From: Niallia sp. NCCP-28
GTDB taxonomy: Bacteria > Bacillota > Bacilli > Bacillales > Cytobacillaceae
DNA length: 64,000 nucleotides
Assembly: GCF_023168165.1 (NCBI RefSeq)
Contig: NZ_BQYJ01000006.1
Span: 62,001-126,000, forward strand
Direction of reading: 5' to 3'
Part shown: positions 17,016 through 26,161 of the stretch, piece after piece
How the letters are laid out: each line of letters opens with the position of its first letter
How positions within the stretch are numbered: the first letter of the stretch is position 1
Notes under the pieces: model-generated
Seen by the model: only the letters and a program-made list of their open reading frames with translations
Databases searched by the model: none
Told to the model about the DNA's origin: nothing
Translations under genes and position numbers: made by a program

Positions 17016-17711
17016 ATGAAACGTATATCGATTTTAATTGCTGATGATGAGGAGGAAATTGCTGATCTGATTGCCATCCATTTAGAAAAAGAAGGGTACC
17101 ATGTGATTAAAGTATCGGATGGGCAAGAGGCTGTTAGTGTTGTTGAGGCTCAATCGATTGATTTGCTGATTTTGGATATTATGATGCCAAAAATGGATGG
17201 ATATGAAGTAATCCGCTGCATTCGCGAAAAGCATAATATGCCTATCATATTTTTGAGTGCTAAAACATCTGATTTCGATAAAGTACAGGGACTGGTAATT
17301 GGAGCGGATGATTATATGACTAAACCATTTATACCCATTGAATTGGTAGCGCGGGTAAATGCACAGCTGCGACGCTTTATGAAGTTGAATCAACCGAAAA
17401 CCAAACAGAACTCAAACTTGGAGTTTGGAGGATTAACGATTTCTCCTGAACAACGTACAGTTACGCTATATGGTAAGAATATTGAGTTAACGCCGAAGGA
17501 ATTTGAAATTTTATATTTATTAGCCAGTAATCCAAATAAAGTTTATAGTGCTGAAGATATTTTTCAGAAGGTATGGGGGGATGCATACTATGGAGGTGGG
17601 AATACCGTTATGGTTCATATTCGTACTTTGCGGAAAAAACTTGAAGAGGATAAACGAAAAAACAAATTGATAAAAACTGTATGGGGGGTAGGTTATAAAT
17701 TCAATGGGTAA
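17016..17711 (+). CDS. vanR: OmpR-family response regulator, VanR-like
   Basis: This 231-residue protein has a receiver domain with ADDEEE, the phospho-accepting Asp in LLILDIMMPKMDG (Asp 54) and Lys in DDYMTKPF, then an OmpR-type winged helix (ELTPKEFEILYLLASNP ... VHIRTLRKKLEED ... VWGVGYKF). ATG 17016 follows ATAGGAGTGG. It overlaps the kinase gene by 8 bases. Together with VanS-, VanY- and VanZ-type neighbours this is a VanR-like regulator of a cell-wall module. Tandem AATTTAA sites at 18829-18846 may be its targets. Confidence 0.85.
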   Translation: MKRISILIADDEEEIADLIAIHLEKEGYHVIKVSDGQEAVSVVEAQSIDLLILDIMMPKMDGYEVIRCIREKHNMPIIFLSAKTSDFDKVQGLVIGADDYMTKPFIPIELVARVNAQLRRFMKLNQPKTKQNSNLEFGGLTISPEQRTVTLYGKNIELTPKEFEILYLLASNPNKVYSAEDIFQKVWGDAYYGGGNTVMVHIRTLRKKLEEDKRKNKLIKTVWGVGYKFNG

Positions 17712-18801
17712 AATACTACGAGGCTTTCGTTCTAAAATGATAATATTGTTAGGTTTAAGCATGCTTTTATCTAGCCTCATAACCTATCTACTCTTTAAAG
17801 TCCTCCAATTGTATTATTATACAAATGTTAGTCATGGAGATACACTAGCTTATTTTCGCAAAATCGTGGGGAATATTGGAGACCTTAACTTCTTTTTACT
17901 GTTAGTTATCTTGCTTTCGATATTTTTTTTCTTTTTCCTTACAAAACCCTATTCTGCCTATTTAAATGAGATTTCAAAAGGAATTCATTATATAGCTCAA
18001 GGTGATTTTAAACATCGAGTTCAAATATTGTCAAATGATGAATTTAGCGATATTGCCCAAAGCATCAATTTGGCAAGTGGAAAATTGGAAGAAGCGATTC
18101 AACGAGGAGATTTTTCGGAAAGCAGTAAGGATCAATTGGTCGTAAATTTAGCTCATGATTTGCGGACTCCACTTACCTCTGTGTTAGGATATTTGGATTT
18201 AATCATTAAGGATGATAGCTTGCCTAAAGAACAAGTACGACACTTTTTAACGATAGCCTTTACTAAATCTCAACGTTTAGAAAGGCTAATTGATGAATTA
18301 TTCGAGATAACTAGGATGAATTATGGCATGTTACCAATTGAGAAGAAGCCAATCGATTTAAGTGAGCTACTTATTCAATTGAAAGAAGAGTTGTATCCTG
18401 TCTTTGAGAAAAACGATTTGATAGCAAGAATAAATAGTACTTCCCCTTTATCTATTATGGGGGATGGAGAGTTATTGGCACGTGTGTTTGAAAATCTTCT
18501 GATTAATGCCAATCGCTATGGCTATGAGGGGCAGTATGTAGATATCAACGGTTTTATTGATACAGAGGAAGTAGTTATTCAAGTGATCAATTATGGAGAT
18601 GCCATTCCTCCAGATGAACTGCCCCATATTTTTGATATGCTTTATACGGGTGACAAAGCACGAACTCATCAAGAAAATAGTACAGGTCTCGGTTTATTTA
18701 TTGCGAAGAATATTGTAGAGCAACACAATGGGACAATAACTGCCGAAAGTAATTTAATACGCACTATATTTGAAGTCCGATTACCAATGGAGAATGCTTA
18801 A
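17704..18801 (+). CDS. vanS: Sensor histidine kinase, VanS-like
   Basis: It has 365 residues with two membrane helices (about 10-35 and 60-80), a short extracellular loop, a HAMP-like linker, and the H-box NLAHDLRTPLTSVLGYLDL (His 151). The N-box ENLLINANRYG, the G1 motif HIFDMLYTG and the G2 motif GLGLFIAKNIVEQH follow. It is translationally coupled to the regulator. The short sensor loop is like VanS-type kinases, which respond to cell-wall antibiotics or envelope stress. The signal cannot be read from sequence. Confidence 0.85.
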   Translation: MGKILRGFRSKMIILLGLSMLLSSLITYLLFKVLQLYYYTNVSHGDTLAYFRKIVGNIGDLNFFLLLVILLSIFFFFFLTKPYSAYLNEISKGIHYIAQGDFKHRVQILSNDEFSDIAQSINLASGKLEEAIQRGDFSESSKDQLVVNLAHDLRTPLTSVLGYLDLIIKDDSLPKEQVRHFLTIAFTKSQRLERLIDELFEITRMNYGMLPIEKKPIDLSELLIQLKEELYPVFEKNDLIARINSTSPLSIMGDGELLARVFENLLINANRYGYEGQYVDINGFIDTEEVVIQVINYGDAIPPDELPHIFDMLYTGDKARTHQENSTGLGLFIAKNIVEQHNGTITAESNLIRTIFEVRLPMENA

Positions 18802-18828
18802 GAAGATTAATAATAAAGTCCAAGTAAA

Positions 18829-18846
18829 AATTTAAGAAAAATTTAA
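18829..18846 (+). promoter_or_regulatory. Tandem direct repeats, candidate VanR-like binding site
   Basis: AATTTAA at 18829 and again at 18840, 11 bp (one helical turn) apart, is the layout of OmpR-family sites. They lie about 70-90 bases before vanY. Confidence 0.5.
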
Positions 18847-18917
18847 TATTTACCCCACTTTTTATTTTAAAAGTTTTTCCTATTCTATTAACAAGCTGCA
18901 AGAAGGAGGAGATTAAA

Positions 18918-19829
18918 ATGAAAAAGTGGGGATTTTTATTGTTATTATTGTGTTTAACTTTCCTATATATTAAACCGTTTTTGGAATCAAAAGAAGAAAT
19001 GCAACATTATGAACTATATAAAAATGATAAAGTAGTGGATAGAAAAATTTCTGGAAATCTTCAAAAAAAAGAGATTACAGAAGAACAAATCTATCAAGGA
19101 AATCTGCTTTTGGTCAACGGTGAATATCCAGCGCACCCAAAAAGTATAAAATCGGATATCATCAATCTATCTACGCACAATGAATTGATAAAGGGGTACG
19201 GATTGTTAGAGAGCGAAATGTATTTGTCAGAGGATATAGCACGTAGATTTTCAGAGATGACTACTGCTGCAGAAAAAGAAGGAGTCCGTAATTTCTGCAT
19301 TACTAGTGGCTTTCGAGACTTTGAGGAGCAAAGTGTACTTTATCAAGAAATGGGTTCTGCCTATGCGTTGCCAGCCGGCTATAGCGAACATAATTTAGGC
19401 TTGTCGCTTGATGTAGGATCTACTCAAATGAAGATGGTGGATGCACCAGAAGGAAAGTGGATAGAAGAAAATGCTTGGAAATACGGGTTCATTTTACGTT
19501 ATCCAAAGGACAAAACGACAATCACAGGCATCCAGTATGAACCTTGGCATATTCGCTATGTTGGATTGCCGCATAGTGTGATTATGGAGGGAAAAAAATT
19601 TTCTTTAGAAGAATATTTGGATTTCTTAAAAGAACAAAAGTCCATTTCAACTACTATGCATGGTGAAAAATATGAAATCTCTTATTACCCTGTAACCAAA
19701 GATACGACCATTCATGTGCCTTCCAACCTTCGTTGGGAGATATCAGGCAACAATATGGATGGTGTAATTGTGACAGTGTTTCCAATATCAACACATGCTA
19801 ATCTCAAGGAGGTAGGGATGGCAGAATGA
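18918..19829 (+). CDS. vanY: D,D-carboxypeptidase, VanY-like (M15B)
   Basis: This 303-residue protein has an N-terminal membrane anchor (WGFLLLLLCLTFLYI) and an extracellular zinc peptidase domain. ITSGFRDFEEQ precedes the zinc motif YSEHNLGLSLDVG (His 158, Asp 165), and EPWHIRYVG carries the third ligand (His 211) and the catalytic Glu. VanY removes the terminal D-Ala from peptidoglycan precursors. An extra C-terminal domain of about 70 residues (ISTTMHGEKYEISYYPV) occurs in some VanY proteins. The gene follows AAGGAGGAG and overlaps vanZ by 4 bases. Confidence 0.88.
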   Translation: MKKWGFLLLLLCLTFLYIKPFLESKEEMQHYELYKNDKVVDRKISGNLQKKEITEEQIYQGNLLLVNGEYPAHPKSIKSDIINLSTHNELIKGYGLLESEMYLSEDIARRFSEMTTAAEKEGVRNFCITSGFRDFEEQSVLYQEMGSAYALPAGYSEHNLGLSLDVGSTQMKMVDAPEGKWIEENAWKYGFILRYPKDKTTITGIQYEPWHIRYVGLPHSVIMEGKKFSLEEYLDFLKEQKSISTTMHGEKYEISYYPVTKDTTIHVPSNLRWEISGNNMDGVIVTVFPISTHANLKEVGMAE

Positions 19830-20410
19830 AAAAAACAAAATTAATGAACAAAATTATTGTACTAGCACTATTTGTCTTTTATATGTACGCATTACTTAGA
19901 ATCATTCTATTTAAGTTCCGCTGGAGAGATATGAACTTTCTCATGTCTCAACTTCAGAGGAATTTTGGGAACCCTGATAATCTCATGTACCAATTGCAAA
20001 GAGGTAATTTTATCCCGTTTAAAACAATATTCATTAATATTCAGAGTCTATGGTGGTGGCATGATTTAAGTAATTTGGTTGGGAATATCGTAGTGTTCAT
20101 ACCATTTGGAATGTTTCTTGTATTATTGTTTAAAAAGAAAGGGATGTCATTCATAGGCGTATTAGCTCTATCTTTGAGTGCAAGTTTATTCTTGGAATGC
20201 TTACAGGTTGTTTTTTCTCTCGGTATTTTTGATGTAGATGACCTAATACTAAACACCTCTGGGGGATTGCTTGGCTATGGAACTATCAAGCTTTATGACA
20301 AGGTTTATAGTAAGTTTATAGTAAATACATCAAGCATTGTCCAAGATAGAGATATTGTTGAAAAACAGGAATTTAAAAATAACGAGGAAGGTGAACCATA
20401 CCATAAATAA
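19826..20410 (+). CDS. vanZ: VanZ family membrane protein
   Basis: This 194-residue protein has four or five helices. NFIPFKTIF, NLVGNIVVFIPFGMFLVLLF and SASLFLECLQVVFSLGIFDVDDLILNTSGGLLGYG are the standard VanZ signature blocks. VanZ proteins give low-level resistance to teicoplanin-type glycopeptides by an unclear mechanism. The start overlaps the vanY stop (ATGA), so the two are co-translated. The hydrophilic tail of about 30 residues is variable in the family. Confidence 0.9.
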   Translation: MKKTKLMNKIIVLALFVFYMYALLRIILFKFRWRDMNFLMSQLQRNFGNPDNLMYQLQRGNFIPFKTIFINIQSLWWWHDLSNLVGNIVVFIPFGMFLVLLFKKKGMSFIGVLALSLSASLFLECLQVVFSLGIFDVDDLILNTSGGLLGYGTIKLYDKVYSKFIVNTSSIVQDRDIVEKQEFKNNEEGEPYHK

Positions 20411-20497
20411 CGGATTCTGGTTATTTAGCTAAACGGGAAAAGATATTAAATCAGCTATAGGAACATAATCAATTATATTTCACTGGAGCTGTAAAAC

Positions 20498-21406
20498 ATG
20501 AAGATAGAACGATTACTTGCGATGATCATCAAGTTATTAAATAAAAATAGAATAACAGCAAAAGAACTTGCAGAAGAGTTCGAGGTCTCTGTTCGGACGA
20601 TTCAAAGAGATATCGATTCCATCAACATGGCTGGAATCCCCATTGTTTCCTATAAAGGATCAAATGGCGGCTATGGAATTCTGGAGGAATACAAAATCCG
20701 TACGGGTCTATTTAATGAGGTAGAACATGACTTACTGCTTACTGCATTAAACGGTGTATATAAAACCTATGATGATAAACAGTTAAAACAAATTATCGAA
20801 AAGCTTACCTCCATAAAAGCAAATGATACTATTAAACAGCAGTCATCCGTTTTGTTAGATTTCGGTGGGTGGGGGCCAACTGAAAAAAGAACAGAAAAAG
20901 TAAATACCATCAAAAAATCGATTGAATCAAATAAAGCGATTATTTTTCAATATATAGATATAAATGGAAGCTGTACAGAAAGAGAAATTGAGCCCATTAC
21001 CTTGATTCTAAAGGTGAATAAATGGTATGTGTATTCTTTTTGTAAATTAAGAAATGAATATCGCCTGTTTAAATTAGGAAGAATGCGAAACATAAAACTC
21101 ACAAATCAAGATATAGAACAAAGAGAATATGCTAGGGAGTATAACTTTTATCAGCATAATCGTGAAATGGTCTCTGTGAGTATGAAGTTTACTCAACATG
21201 CTTTAAATGAGTTAGAAGATTATTTTGAATTTGATGATTTGGAATTTAGAGATGACGGGTGGATTTATTTGACTGAAACATTGCCAGAGGATGAATGGGT
21301 TTATCGTATAATCTTAGGTCTAGGGGATCAGATTGAAGTGCTTGAGCCACAACATATTAGGAAAATTATAAAAGAAAGAGCACAGAAAATTTGTGATAAA
21401 TATTAA
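20498..21406 (+). CDS. HTH/WYL-domain transcriptional regulator (YafY family)
   Basis: This 302-residue protein has an N-terminal DeoR-type winged helix (RITAKELAEEFEVSVRTIQRDIDSINMAGIPI), then a WYL domain (IEPITLILKVNKWYVYSFCKLRNEYRLFKLGRM) and a C-terminal WCX extension. WYL domains bind nucleotides or other small ligands, and many regulate stress or defence genes. The start follows GGAGCTG. It is separated by 77 bases from the HEAT-type gene, which it may control. Confidence 0.87.
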   Translation: MKIERLLAMIIKLLNKNRITAKELAEEFEVSVRTIQRDIDSINMAGIPIVSYKGSNGGYGILEEYKIRTGLFNEVEHDLLLTALNGVYKTYDDKQLKQIIEKLTSIKANDTIKQQSSVLLDFGGWGPTEKRTEKVNTIKKSIESNKAIIFQYIDINGSCTEREIEPITLILKVNKWYVYSFCKLRNEYRLFKLGRMRNIKLTNQDIEQREYAREYNFYQHNREMVSVSMKFTQHALNELEDYFEFDDLEFRDDGWIYLTETLPEDEWVYRIILGLGDQIEVLEPQHIRKIIKERAQKICDKY

Positions 21407-21483
21407 TATATACGACATACTGGTGTCTGATTACATGTGATAATGTATGTACGAGAATTCAATTTGATAAATGAGGGATTATC

Positions 21484-22115
21484 ATGTCAGTATTAAACCA
21501 ATTAGCTTCTCAACTAAGTCGAAATGATGAAGTGCCAAATATTGAGCTGGCACATGAGTTAGCTAATGAAGAAAATCATGCTGGTATAGAAGAAATAATA
21601 GAAAACCTATCTAGCAAAGATAAAAAGATTCAATACGATTGTCTGAAAGTGGCGTACGAAATTGGACAAGTTAAACCAGAACTCATAAGTAAGTATGCAC
21701 TAACTTTTATAGAGCTGCTAAAAAGCCGCAATAACCGTTTGGTCTGGGGGGGAATGATGGCATTAGCAACCATTGCTGACGTAGCATCAGAAACCATCAT
21801 GGCTCATCTTGACATATTAAAAAGTGCTATGAAAATTGGTTCGGTCATTACCATTGATAAAGGTGTCCTCACGCTTGCGAAGCTAGCAGCCATCAGGAAG
21901 GAAAATAATGAGGTGATTTTTCCTTTCCATTCTTACTCCATCACCTCGAGAATTGCAGGTCAAAGGAAATTCCTCAGCACTCGGAAAGCACGCTTTTAGC
22001 CGTAACTGATGAAAATAAAGAGGAATTTTTGAATGTGTTACGAAAAAGAGAAAAATATCTAACAGCTCCTCAACTAAAAAGAGTTAAAAAAATCTATAAA
22101 ACATTAGAAACTTAA
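21484..22115 (+). pseudogene. Frameshifted HEAT-repeat-type protein gene
   Basis: The first frame from ATG 21484 gives about 150 residues of paired helices (IQYDCLKVAYEIGQVKPELIS, RLVWGGMMALATIADVASE), then runs into a non-conserved tail ending at 21999. A second frame takes over near 21925-21940 as FLLHHLENCRSKEIPQHSES, then LRKREKYLTAPQLKRVKKIY, and stops at 22113-22115. A 5-base insertion or 1-base deletion near CCTTTCCATTC explains the break. The intact product would be about 208 residues. Such proteins occur next to YafY regulators in Bacillus, from memory. Function is unknown. Confidence 0.7.
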
Positions 22116-22141
22116 TGAAAGTATATGGTGAGGTAATAGAT

Positions 22142-22396
22142 ATGAAAGAATATAAAAAATGCCAAAGCTGTGCTATGCCATTAAAAAAAATGGAAGATCG
22201 AGGTACGGAAAAAAATTTAGATAAAAGTTCTATGTACTGTAAGCATTGCTATCAAGAAGGAGAATTTATGCAAAAGGACATTTCTGTCGATGAAATGAAA
22301 CAATTTGTAAAAGATAAATGCATTGAAATGGGTTTTCCGAAGTTTTTGGCAGGAATGTTTGTAAAAAGCCTTCATAAATTGGAGAGATGGAAATAG
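22142..22396 (+). CDS. Small zinc-ribbon protein (putative zinc ribbon domain, PF12674-like)
   Basis: This 84-residue protein opens with CQSCAMPLKKMEDRGTEK and CKHCYQEGEF, two CxxC pairs that form a zinc ribbon, then a helical part ending FPKFLAGMFVKSLHKLERWK. ATG 22142 follows GTGAGGT. It is 26 bases after the HEAT-type gene and probably shares its transcript. The family is common and uncharacterised, often annotated as a transcriptional regulator. No function is claimed. Confidence 0.8.
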   Translation: MKEYKKCQSCAMPLKKMEDRGTEKNLDKSSMYCKHCYQEGEFMQKDISVDEMKQFVKDKCIEMGFPKFLAGMFVKSLHKLERWK

Positions 22397-22690
22397 ACAT
22401 TACAATCCAAGCAAAAAGAGGATTATATCATGCATAACCTCTTTTTGCTATTCAATAAAAATTCATTAAAAGATAGATTCCTTATATTGGATAAGCCTAT
22501 CTTTTATGATTCTATACGTCGTTGGGAGTTTTAAATATGAAAAAAGCGAAAAAATATTTTAGAATATTTAAGGTTAATACAGGAGAAAAATCTGCGTTTA
22601 ATAAAAATTGATATAAACGTAATGCAGTGTCATTTTATCCACTACTTCACTTTATTTATCTCTTTTTATATTAATAGTTAGAGCTTAGAA

Positions 22691-23539
22691 TTATAGGTTT
22701 ACATAATTTCTCCACTTATGAATAGGCTTCCAATTTAGTAGTTTCTTAGCCTTTTCATTGTTTAACAGGGGATCAAAGCCTGATAAGTCTTTTCTAAAAT
22801 TTTTTACATCTGGAAAGCATATTCCCATTAGTTGTTTACTCTCAATAGCCATACTTGTTTCATCCGCCCCAATATTAAGGGCAACAGAACCAAGTCCCTC
22901 TGTCTCAATAGCTAATCGATAAGCAGTGGCCGCATCTCGCGTATCAATATAACTCCACAATATGGTTTTTCGCTGTTCAGGATTATAGATAAATTCAGGG
23001 AAATTCTTATACATTTTAGGAGAAATGACGTTTCCCAATCTAAATGATACTACCTGCATCCCCGTTCTACGGTGAATCATATCAGCTGTTTTCTCATTTA
23101 CAATCTTGGATAAACCATAGCTTTCTTCCGGCAACTGTGGGTGATCCTCATCTATTGGTACATATTGTGGTTTTAAATTTTGTTTTGAAAAACAAATACC
23201 ATATGACGACTCACTGGAAGATATTACAGCTTTTTTAATCCCTAAATTCCCTGCAGCTTCTAAAATGTTATAAGTAGACATCACATTATTTTGAAAGGTC
23301 ACTTCGTTTGGATGTGAGTATGCAACTGGAATAGCGGCAAGATGGACAACTGCATCAGCACCTGCTAATACCCCATATACCTCCCCAAGATTTGTTAAGT
23401 CTGTTATAACTGTTTTACAAAGTGTTTCTTTTGGATACTTGATATCTGCATTAACAACTTTATAACCATGTTCCAAAAATTCCTTTATGACTGCTGAACC
23501 AAGTAGACCACTACCACCTGTTATTACTATCTTTTTCAT
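22691..23539 (-). CDS. NAD-dependent epimerase/dehydratase (extended SDR)
   Basis: It has 282 residues from ATG 23539, chosen because GGAGGG stands 6 bases upstream; TTG 23545 would touch that site. The N-terminal TGGSGLLGSAVIKEFLEHG binds NAD, VVHLAA follows, and the catalytic pattern is SSSESSYG with YGLSKIVNE (Tyr-xxx-Lys). This is the UDP-hexose epimerase-like group, acting on nucleotide sugars or uronates. It is monocistronic with no sugar genes nearby, so the substrate is unknown. Confidence 0.85.
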   Translation of the reverse strand: MKKIVITGGSGLLGSAVIKEFLEHGYKVVNADIKYPKETLCKTVITDLTNLGEVYGVLAGADAVVHLAAIPVAYSHPNEVTFQNNVMSTYNILEAAGNLGIKKAVISSSESSYGICFSKQNLKPQYVPIDEDHPQLPEESYGLSKIVNEKTADMIHRRTGMQVVSFRLGNVISPKMYKNFPEFIYNPEQRKTILWSYIDTRDAATAYRLAIETEGLGSVALNIGADETSMAIESKQLMGICFPDVKNFRKDLSGFDPLLNNEKAKKLLNWKPIHKWRNYVNL

Positions 23540-23954
23540 TTTCAACCCTCCAATTTTTATCCGATATGGCGAAACCTCTGTGCATCTTAAATTTTAAAAA
23601 TAAAGTAGTTTTGTATTCTTCTTTGTTTGTTGTTTGTCTAAACTAAGTATATGTAAAAAACTTTTTATCTTCAAGTAACTACTAGTTGACTATGCTAGAT
23701 AATCTATTGATTAGGTGATAAGGAAAGGTGGCACCTTCCCCCTACTAGTGAAAGAATTAGATACACCTAAATATATATTTTAAGCAGTGGAGTTGTTCAA
23801 GACTATATCTATAATTTCATTCCATGATATAAAACTCATAAAATTATATAAACTATTATCTAGTAATAAATGGATGTTTTCCGCTTGGTTGGACAGGGAC
23901 AGATATTTTAAGGTCAAGCAGAATACGAATAAGACAATCAGAGGAGAATCTACC
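23540..23954. other. Non-coding stretch with a short inverted repeat
   Basis: No gene is seen. AAGGTG-G-CACCTT at 23725-23737 is a small perfect inverted repeat upstream of the epimerase gene, a possible regulator site. The part just before 23955 resembles the non-coding left end of an IS3-type element (GGTTGGACAGGGACAG). Confidence 0.35.
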
Positions 23955-24099
23955 ATGACCAAAAAAAGCATGCCGAACTTTCGCCGTAGAATTTAAACAA
24001 CAAATGGTGCAACTATATCTGAACGGAAAACCAAGAAAGGACATTATTCGTGAGTATGAGTTAACGCTTTCTTCGCTAAACCAATGGAGTGATAGTTAA
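23955..24099 (+). pseudogene. IS3-family (IS150-type) OrfA remnant
   Basis: ATG 23955 starts MTKKSMP, then the frame shifts and continues EFKQQMVQLYLNGKPRKDII, REYELTLSSLNQW and stops at 24097-24099. This is the N-terminal helix-turn-helix of an IS150-like OrfA. OrfB and the right end are missing. The fragment lies just upstream of the tau promoter. Confidence 0.75.
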
Positions 24100-24141
24100 A
24101 GTCCATCCAAATAAGAAAATAAAAATAATTCAGATATCATT

Positions 24142-24170
24142 ATTGACTCGTTTTTCATACTGTGCTAATC
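24142..24170 (+). promoter_or_regulatory. SigA promoter of the tau/ssu-like operon
   Basis: TTGACT (24142-24147), a 17-base spacer, TAATCT (24165-24170). The transcript would begin near 24177. The next bases, TAATTCAATCGGAATAC, loosely resemble CymR (cysteine regulator) sites, which is speculative. Confidence 0.7.
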
Positions 24171-24214
24171 TATTCTAAGTAATTCAATCGGAATACTGAG
24201 CTGACCGGTAAACT

Positions 24215-24269
24215 GGAGGCTCCCTACTCATAACTAATCTATGAGAGGGAGCCTCCTTTATTTGTTTTT
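24215..24269 (+). terminator. Leader terminator, possible attenuator of the tau/ssu-like operon
   Basis: GGAGGCTCCCT and AGGGAGCCTCC, extended by CTCAT/ATGAG, make a very stable stem, followed by TTTATTTGTTTTT. It sits between the promoter and the ribosome site (AAGGAGG) of the first gene. GAGC near 24198 could pair with GCTC inside the left arm, an alternative fold that would break the stem. No known riboswitch motif was recognised. Confidence 0.65.
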
Positions 24270-24281
24270 AAGGAGGTTAAA

Positions 24282-25073
24282 ATGGAAAAGCTTTCGTTTG
24301 TAAAAAGTAAGAATATGAGATTAAGAGGTATCTCTATTGGGAGTGTAATCGTTCTATTCATCATTTGGACTATTGTTACAAAATTGGAATGGGTAGACCC
24401 TTACTTCATACCAAAACCGCAAGCTGTTTGGTCTTCTTTTCTGGTTTTGATAGCAGAAGGTTATAAAGGTGCATCTCTTTTAACGCATATAGCTAACAGC
24501 ATGTACCGTCTATTTACAGCCCTGTTTTTTGTCTTTGTAACGGCTGTCCCATTAGGAATTCTATGTGGATATTCCCAACATATACGGGCCGTTTTTGCAC
24601 CGATTATTGAATTTTACCGTCCACTTCCTCCCCTTGCTTATTATGCACTGCTTGTTTTATGGCTGGGGATTGACAATGAATCTAAAATTGCCTTGTTATT
24701 TTTAAGTGGGTTTGCGCCTTTATTTATCGCGACAGCAGCATCGGTCGAAAAATTGCCGGCTGATCAAATTAACGCCTCGCTTTCACTTGGCGCTAATAAA
24801 CTAAAATTATTCTGGTTCATTATCCTGCCCTCTTGCTATCCTGACATTCTTACTGGTTTACGTACATCGATCGGTGTTACCTATGCAACATTGGTAGCTG
24901 CTGAAATGGTGGCTGCAACCAACGGAATTGGATGGATGGTACTAGATGCGAGCCGGTATTTAAGAAGTGATATTGTCTTTGTCGGCATTATTTTGATGGG
25001 GATCATTGCTATTGTACTAGATGGATTACTTCGTTTCTATCAGGCACGCCGCTTCTCCTGGGTAGGTAAATAA
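24282..25073 (+). CDS. ABC transporter permease, taurine/aliphatic sulfonate type
   Basis: This 263-residue protein has about six helices. The EAA loop reads SASLSLGANKLKLFWFIILPSCYPDILTGLR-like (INASLSLGANKLKLFWF), and the tail LLRFYQARRFSWVGK is typical of SsuC/TauC. ATG 24282 follows TTAAGGAGG. It forms the membrane channel for the binding protein and ATPase encoded next. The TauD gene at the operon end points to taurine or another sulfonate. Putting the permease first is unusual; tau and ssu operons more often begin with the binding protein or ATPase gene. Confidence 0.86.
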   Translation: MEKLSFVKSKNMRLRGISIGSVIVLFIIWTIVTKLEWVDPYFIPKPQAVWSSFLVLIAEGYKGASLLTHIANSMYRLFTALFFVFVTAVPLGILCGYSQHIRAVFAPIIEFYRPLPPLAYYALLVLWLGIDNESKIALLFLSGFAPLFIATAASVEKLPADQINASLSLGANKLKLFWFIILPSCYPDILTGLRTSIGVTYATLVAAEMVAATNGIGWMVLDASRYLRSDIVFVGIILMGIIAIVLDGLLRFYQARRFSWVGK

Positions 25074-25101
25074 AAAATAAAGAATAGAGGAATGAACTTC
25101 G

Positions 25102-26139
25102 ATGAAGACATTAATTCAAAAAAAACTCTTACTATTAATCACCTTGCTTGTATTGTTGATTACCGCTGCTTGTGGAAATCAAGATAATGCAGCTGAAAAA
25201 GCGAGCGGGACACAAGCTAATAATTCTAAAATACCGGAAAAAATTGTTCTTGGATATCAGGTCTCACCTAATGGAGAGTTAGTTGCAAAAGCCTTAGGGC
25301 TCTTGGAAAAGAAGTATCCAGACACCAAAATTGAATGGGTAAAATTTGAAGCAGGTCGTGATGTTAATAATGCCATTGCAAGCGGAAGCATTGACTTTGG
25401 ACTTGTTGGCACTCCTCCTGCTGCAATAGGAGTAGCAAGTAAATTGCCTTACAAAATTTATTACTTGCACGATGTCATTGGTGAAAGTGAAGCGCTTGTT
25501 GTGAAAGGCAACTCTGGTATTGCGTCGTTAAAGGATTTAAAAGGTAAAACAATTGCTACTACATTTAGTTCCACCTCACATTTTAGTTTATTGGGCGCTT
25601 TAAAAGAGGAGGGAATCGATCCAGTAAAAGAAAAAATTAAAATTTTAGATATGCAGCCACCTGATATTTTTGCAGCATGGCAACGGGGAGATATTAATGG
25701 CGCTTATATTTGGCAGCCGATGCAATCAAAGCTTCTTGCAGACAATGGCAAGGTGATTGTTAATTCAGGAAAACTTGCAGAAAAAGGAGTTATCACTGCT
25801 GAAGTAGGAATTGTCCGTTCAGATTTTGCAGAGAAATACCCTGATATTGTAAAAGAATATATCAGTGTTCTTGATGAAGCGGTTAAGTATTATCATGGAA
25901 ATCCTGAAAAATCTGCTGAACTTCTTTCAAAAGAATTAGGCTTATCACCTGAAGAAAGCTTGAAAACAATGAAACAAATCGTTTGGCTTGATTCCTCCAA
26001 ACAAAAAGAGTATTTTGATGGACCACTTGCTGAAACATTAAAAGACACAGCAGATTTTTTGGTAGAGCAACAGTCTATTACTAGTGCTCCTGATAAGGCA
26101 ACTTTCGAAAAAGCGCTGCTTTCAAATTTTTATCATTGA
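25102..26139 (+). CDS. Sulfonate/taurine ABC transporter substrate-binding lipoprotein
   Basis: This 345-residue protein has a lipoprotein signal (LLVLLITAACGNQD). The mature part has the SsuA/TauA-like bilobed fold: VLGYQVSPNGELVAKALGLLEK, NNAIASGSIDFGLVGTPPAA and DLKGKTIATTFSSTSHFSLL. It captures the sulfonate at the outer membrane face. It is 28 bases after the permease and is followed by the ATPase after 22 bases. Taurine is favoured over alkyl sulfonates because of TauD. Confidence 0.85.
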   Translation: MKTLIQKKLLLLITLLVLLITAACGNQDNAAEKASGTQANNSKIPEKIVLGYQVSPNGELVAKALGLLEKKYPDTKIEWVKFEAGRDVNNAIASGSIDFGLVGTPPAAIGVASKLPYKIYYLHDVIGESEALVVKGNSGIASLKDLKGKTIATTFSSTSHFSLLGALKEEGIDPVKEKIKILDMQPPDIFAAWQRGDINGAYIWQPMQSKLLADNGKVIVNSGKLAEKGVITAEVGIVRSDFAEKYPDIVKEYISVLDEAVKYYHGNPEKSAELLSKELGLSPEESLKTMKQIVWLDSSKQKEYFDGPLAETLKDTADFLVEQQSITSAPDKATFEKALLSNFYH

Positions 26140-26161
26140 ATGGAAAAGGATGATTAAAGAT

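Noticed and set aside
24142..24281. Known riboswitch or T-box in the tau/ssu-like leader
   Set aside because: No T-box TGGNACCGCG motif and no S-box core; the leader is also too short for either.
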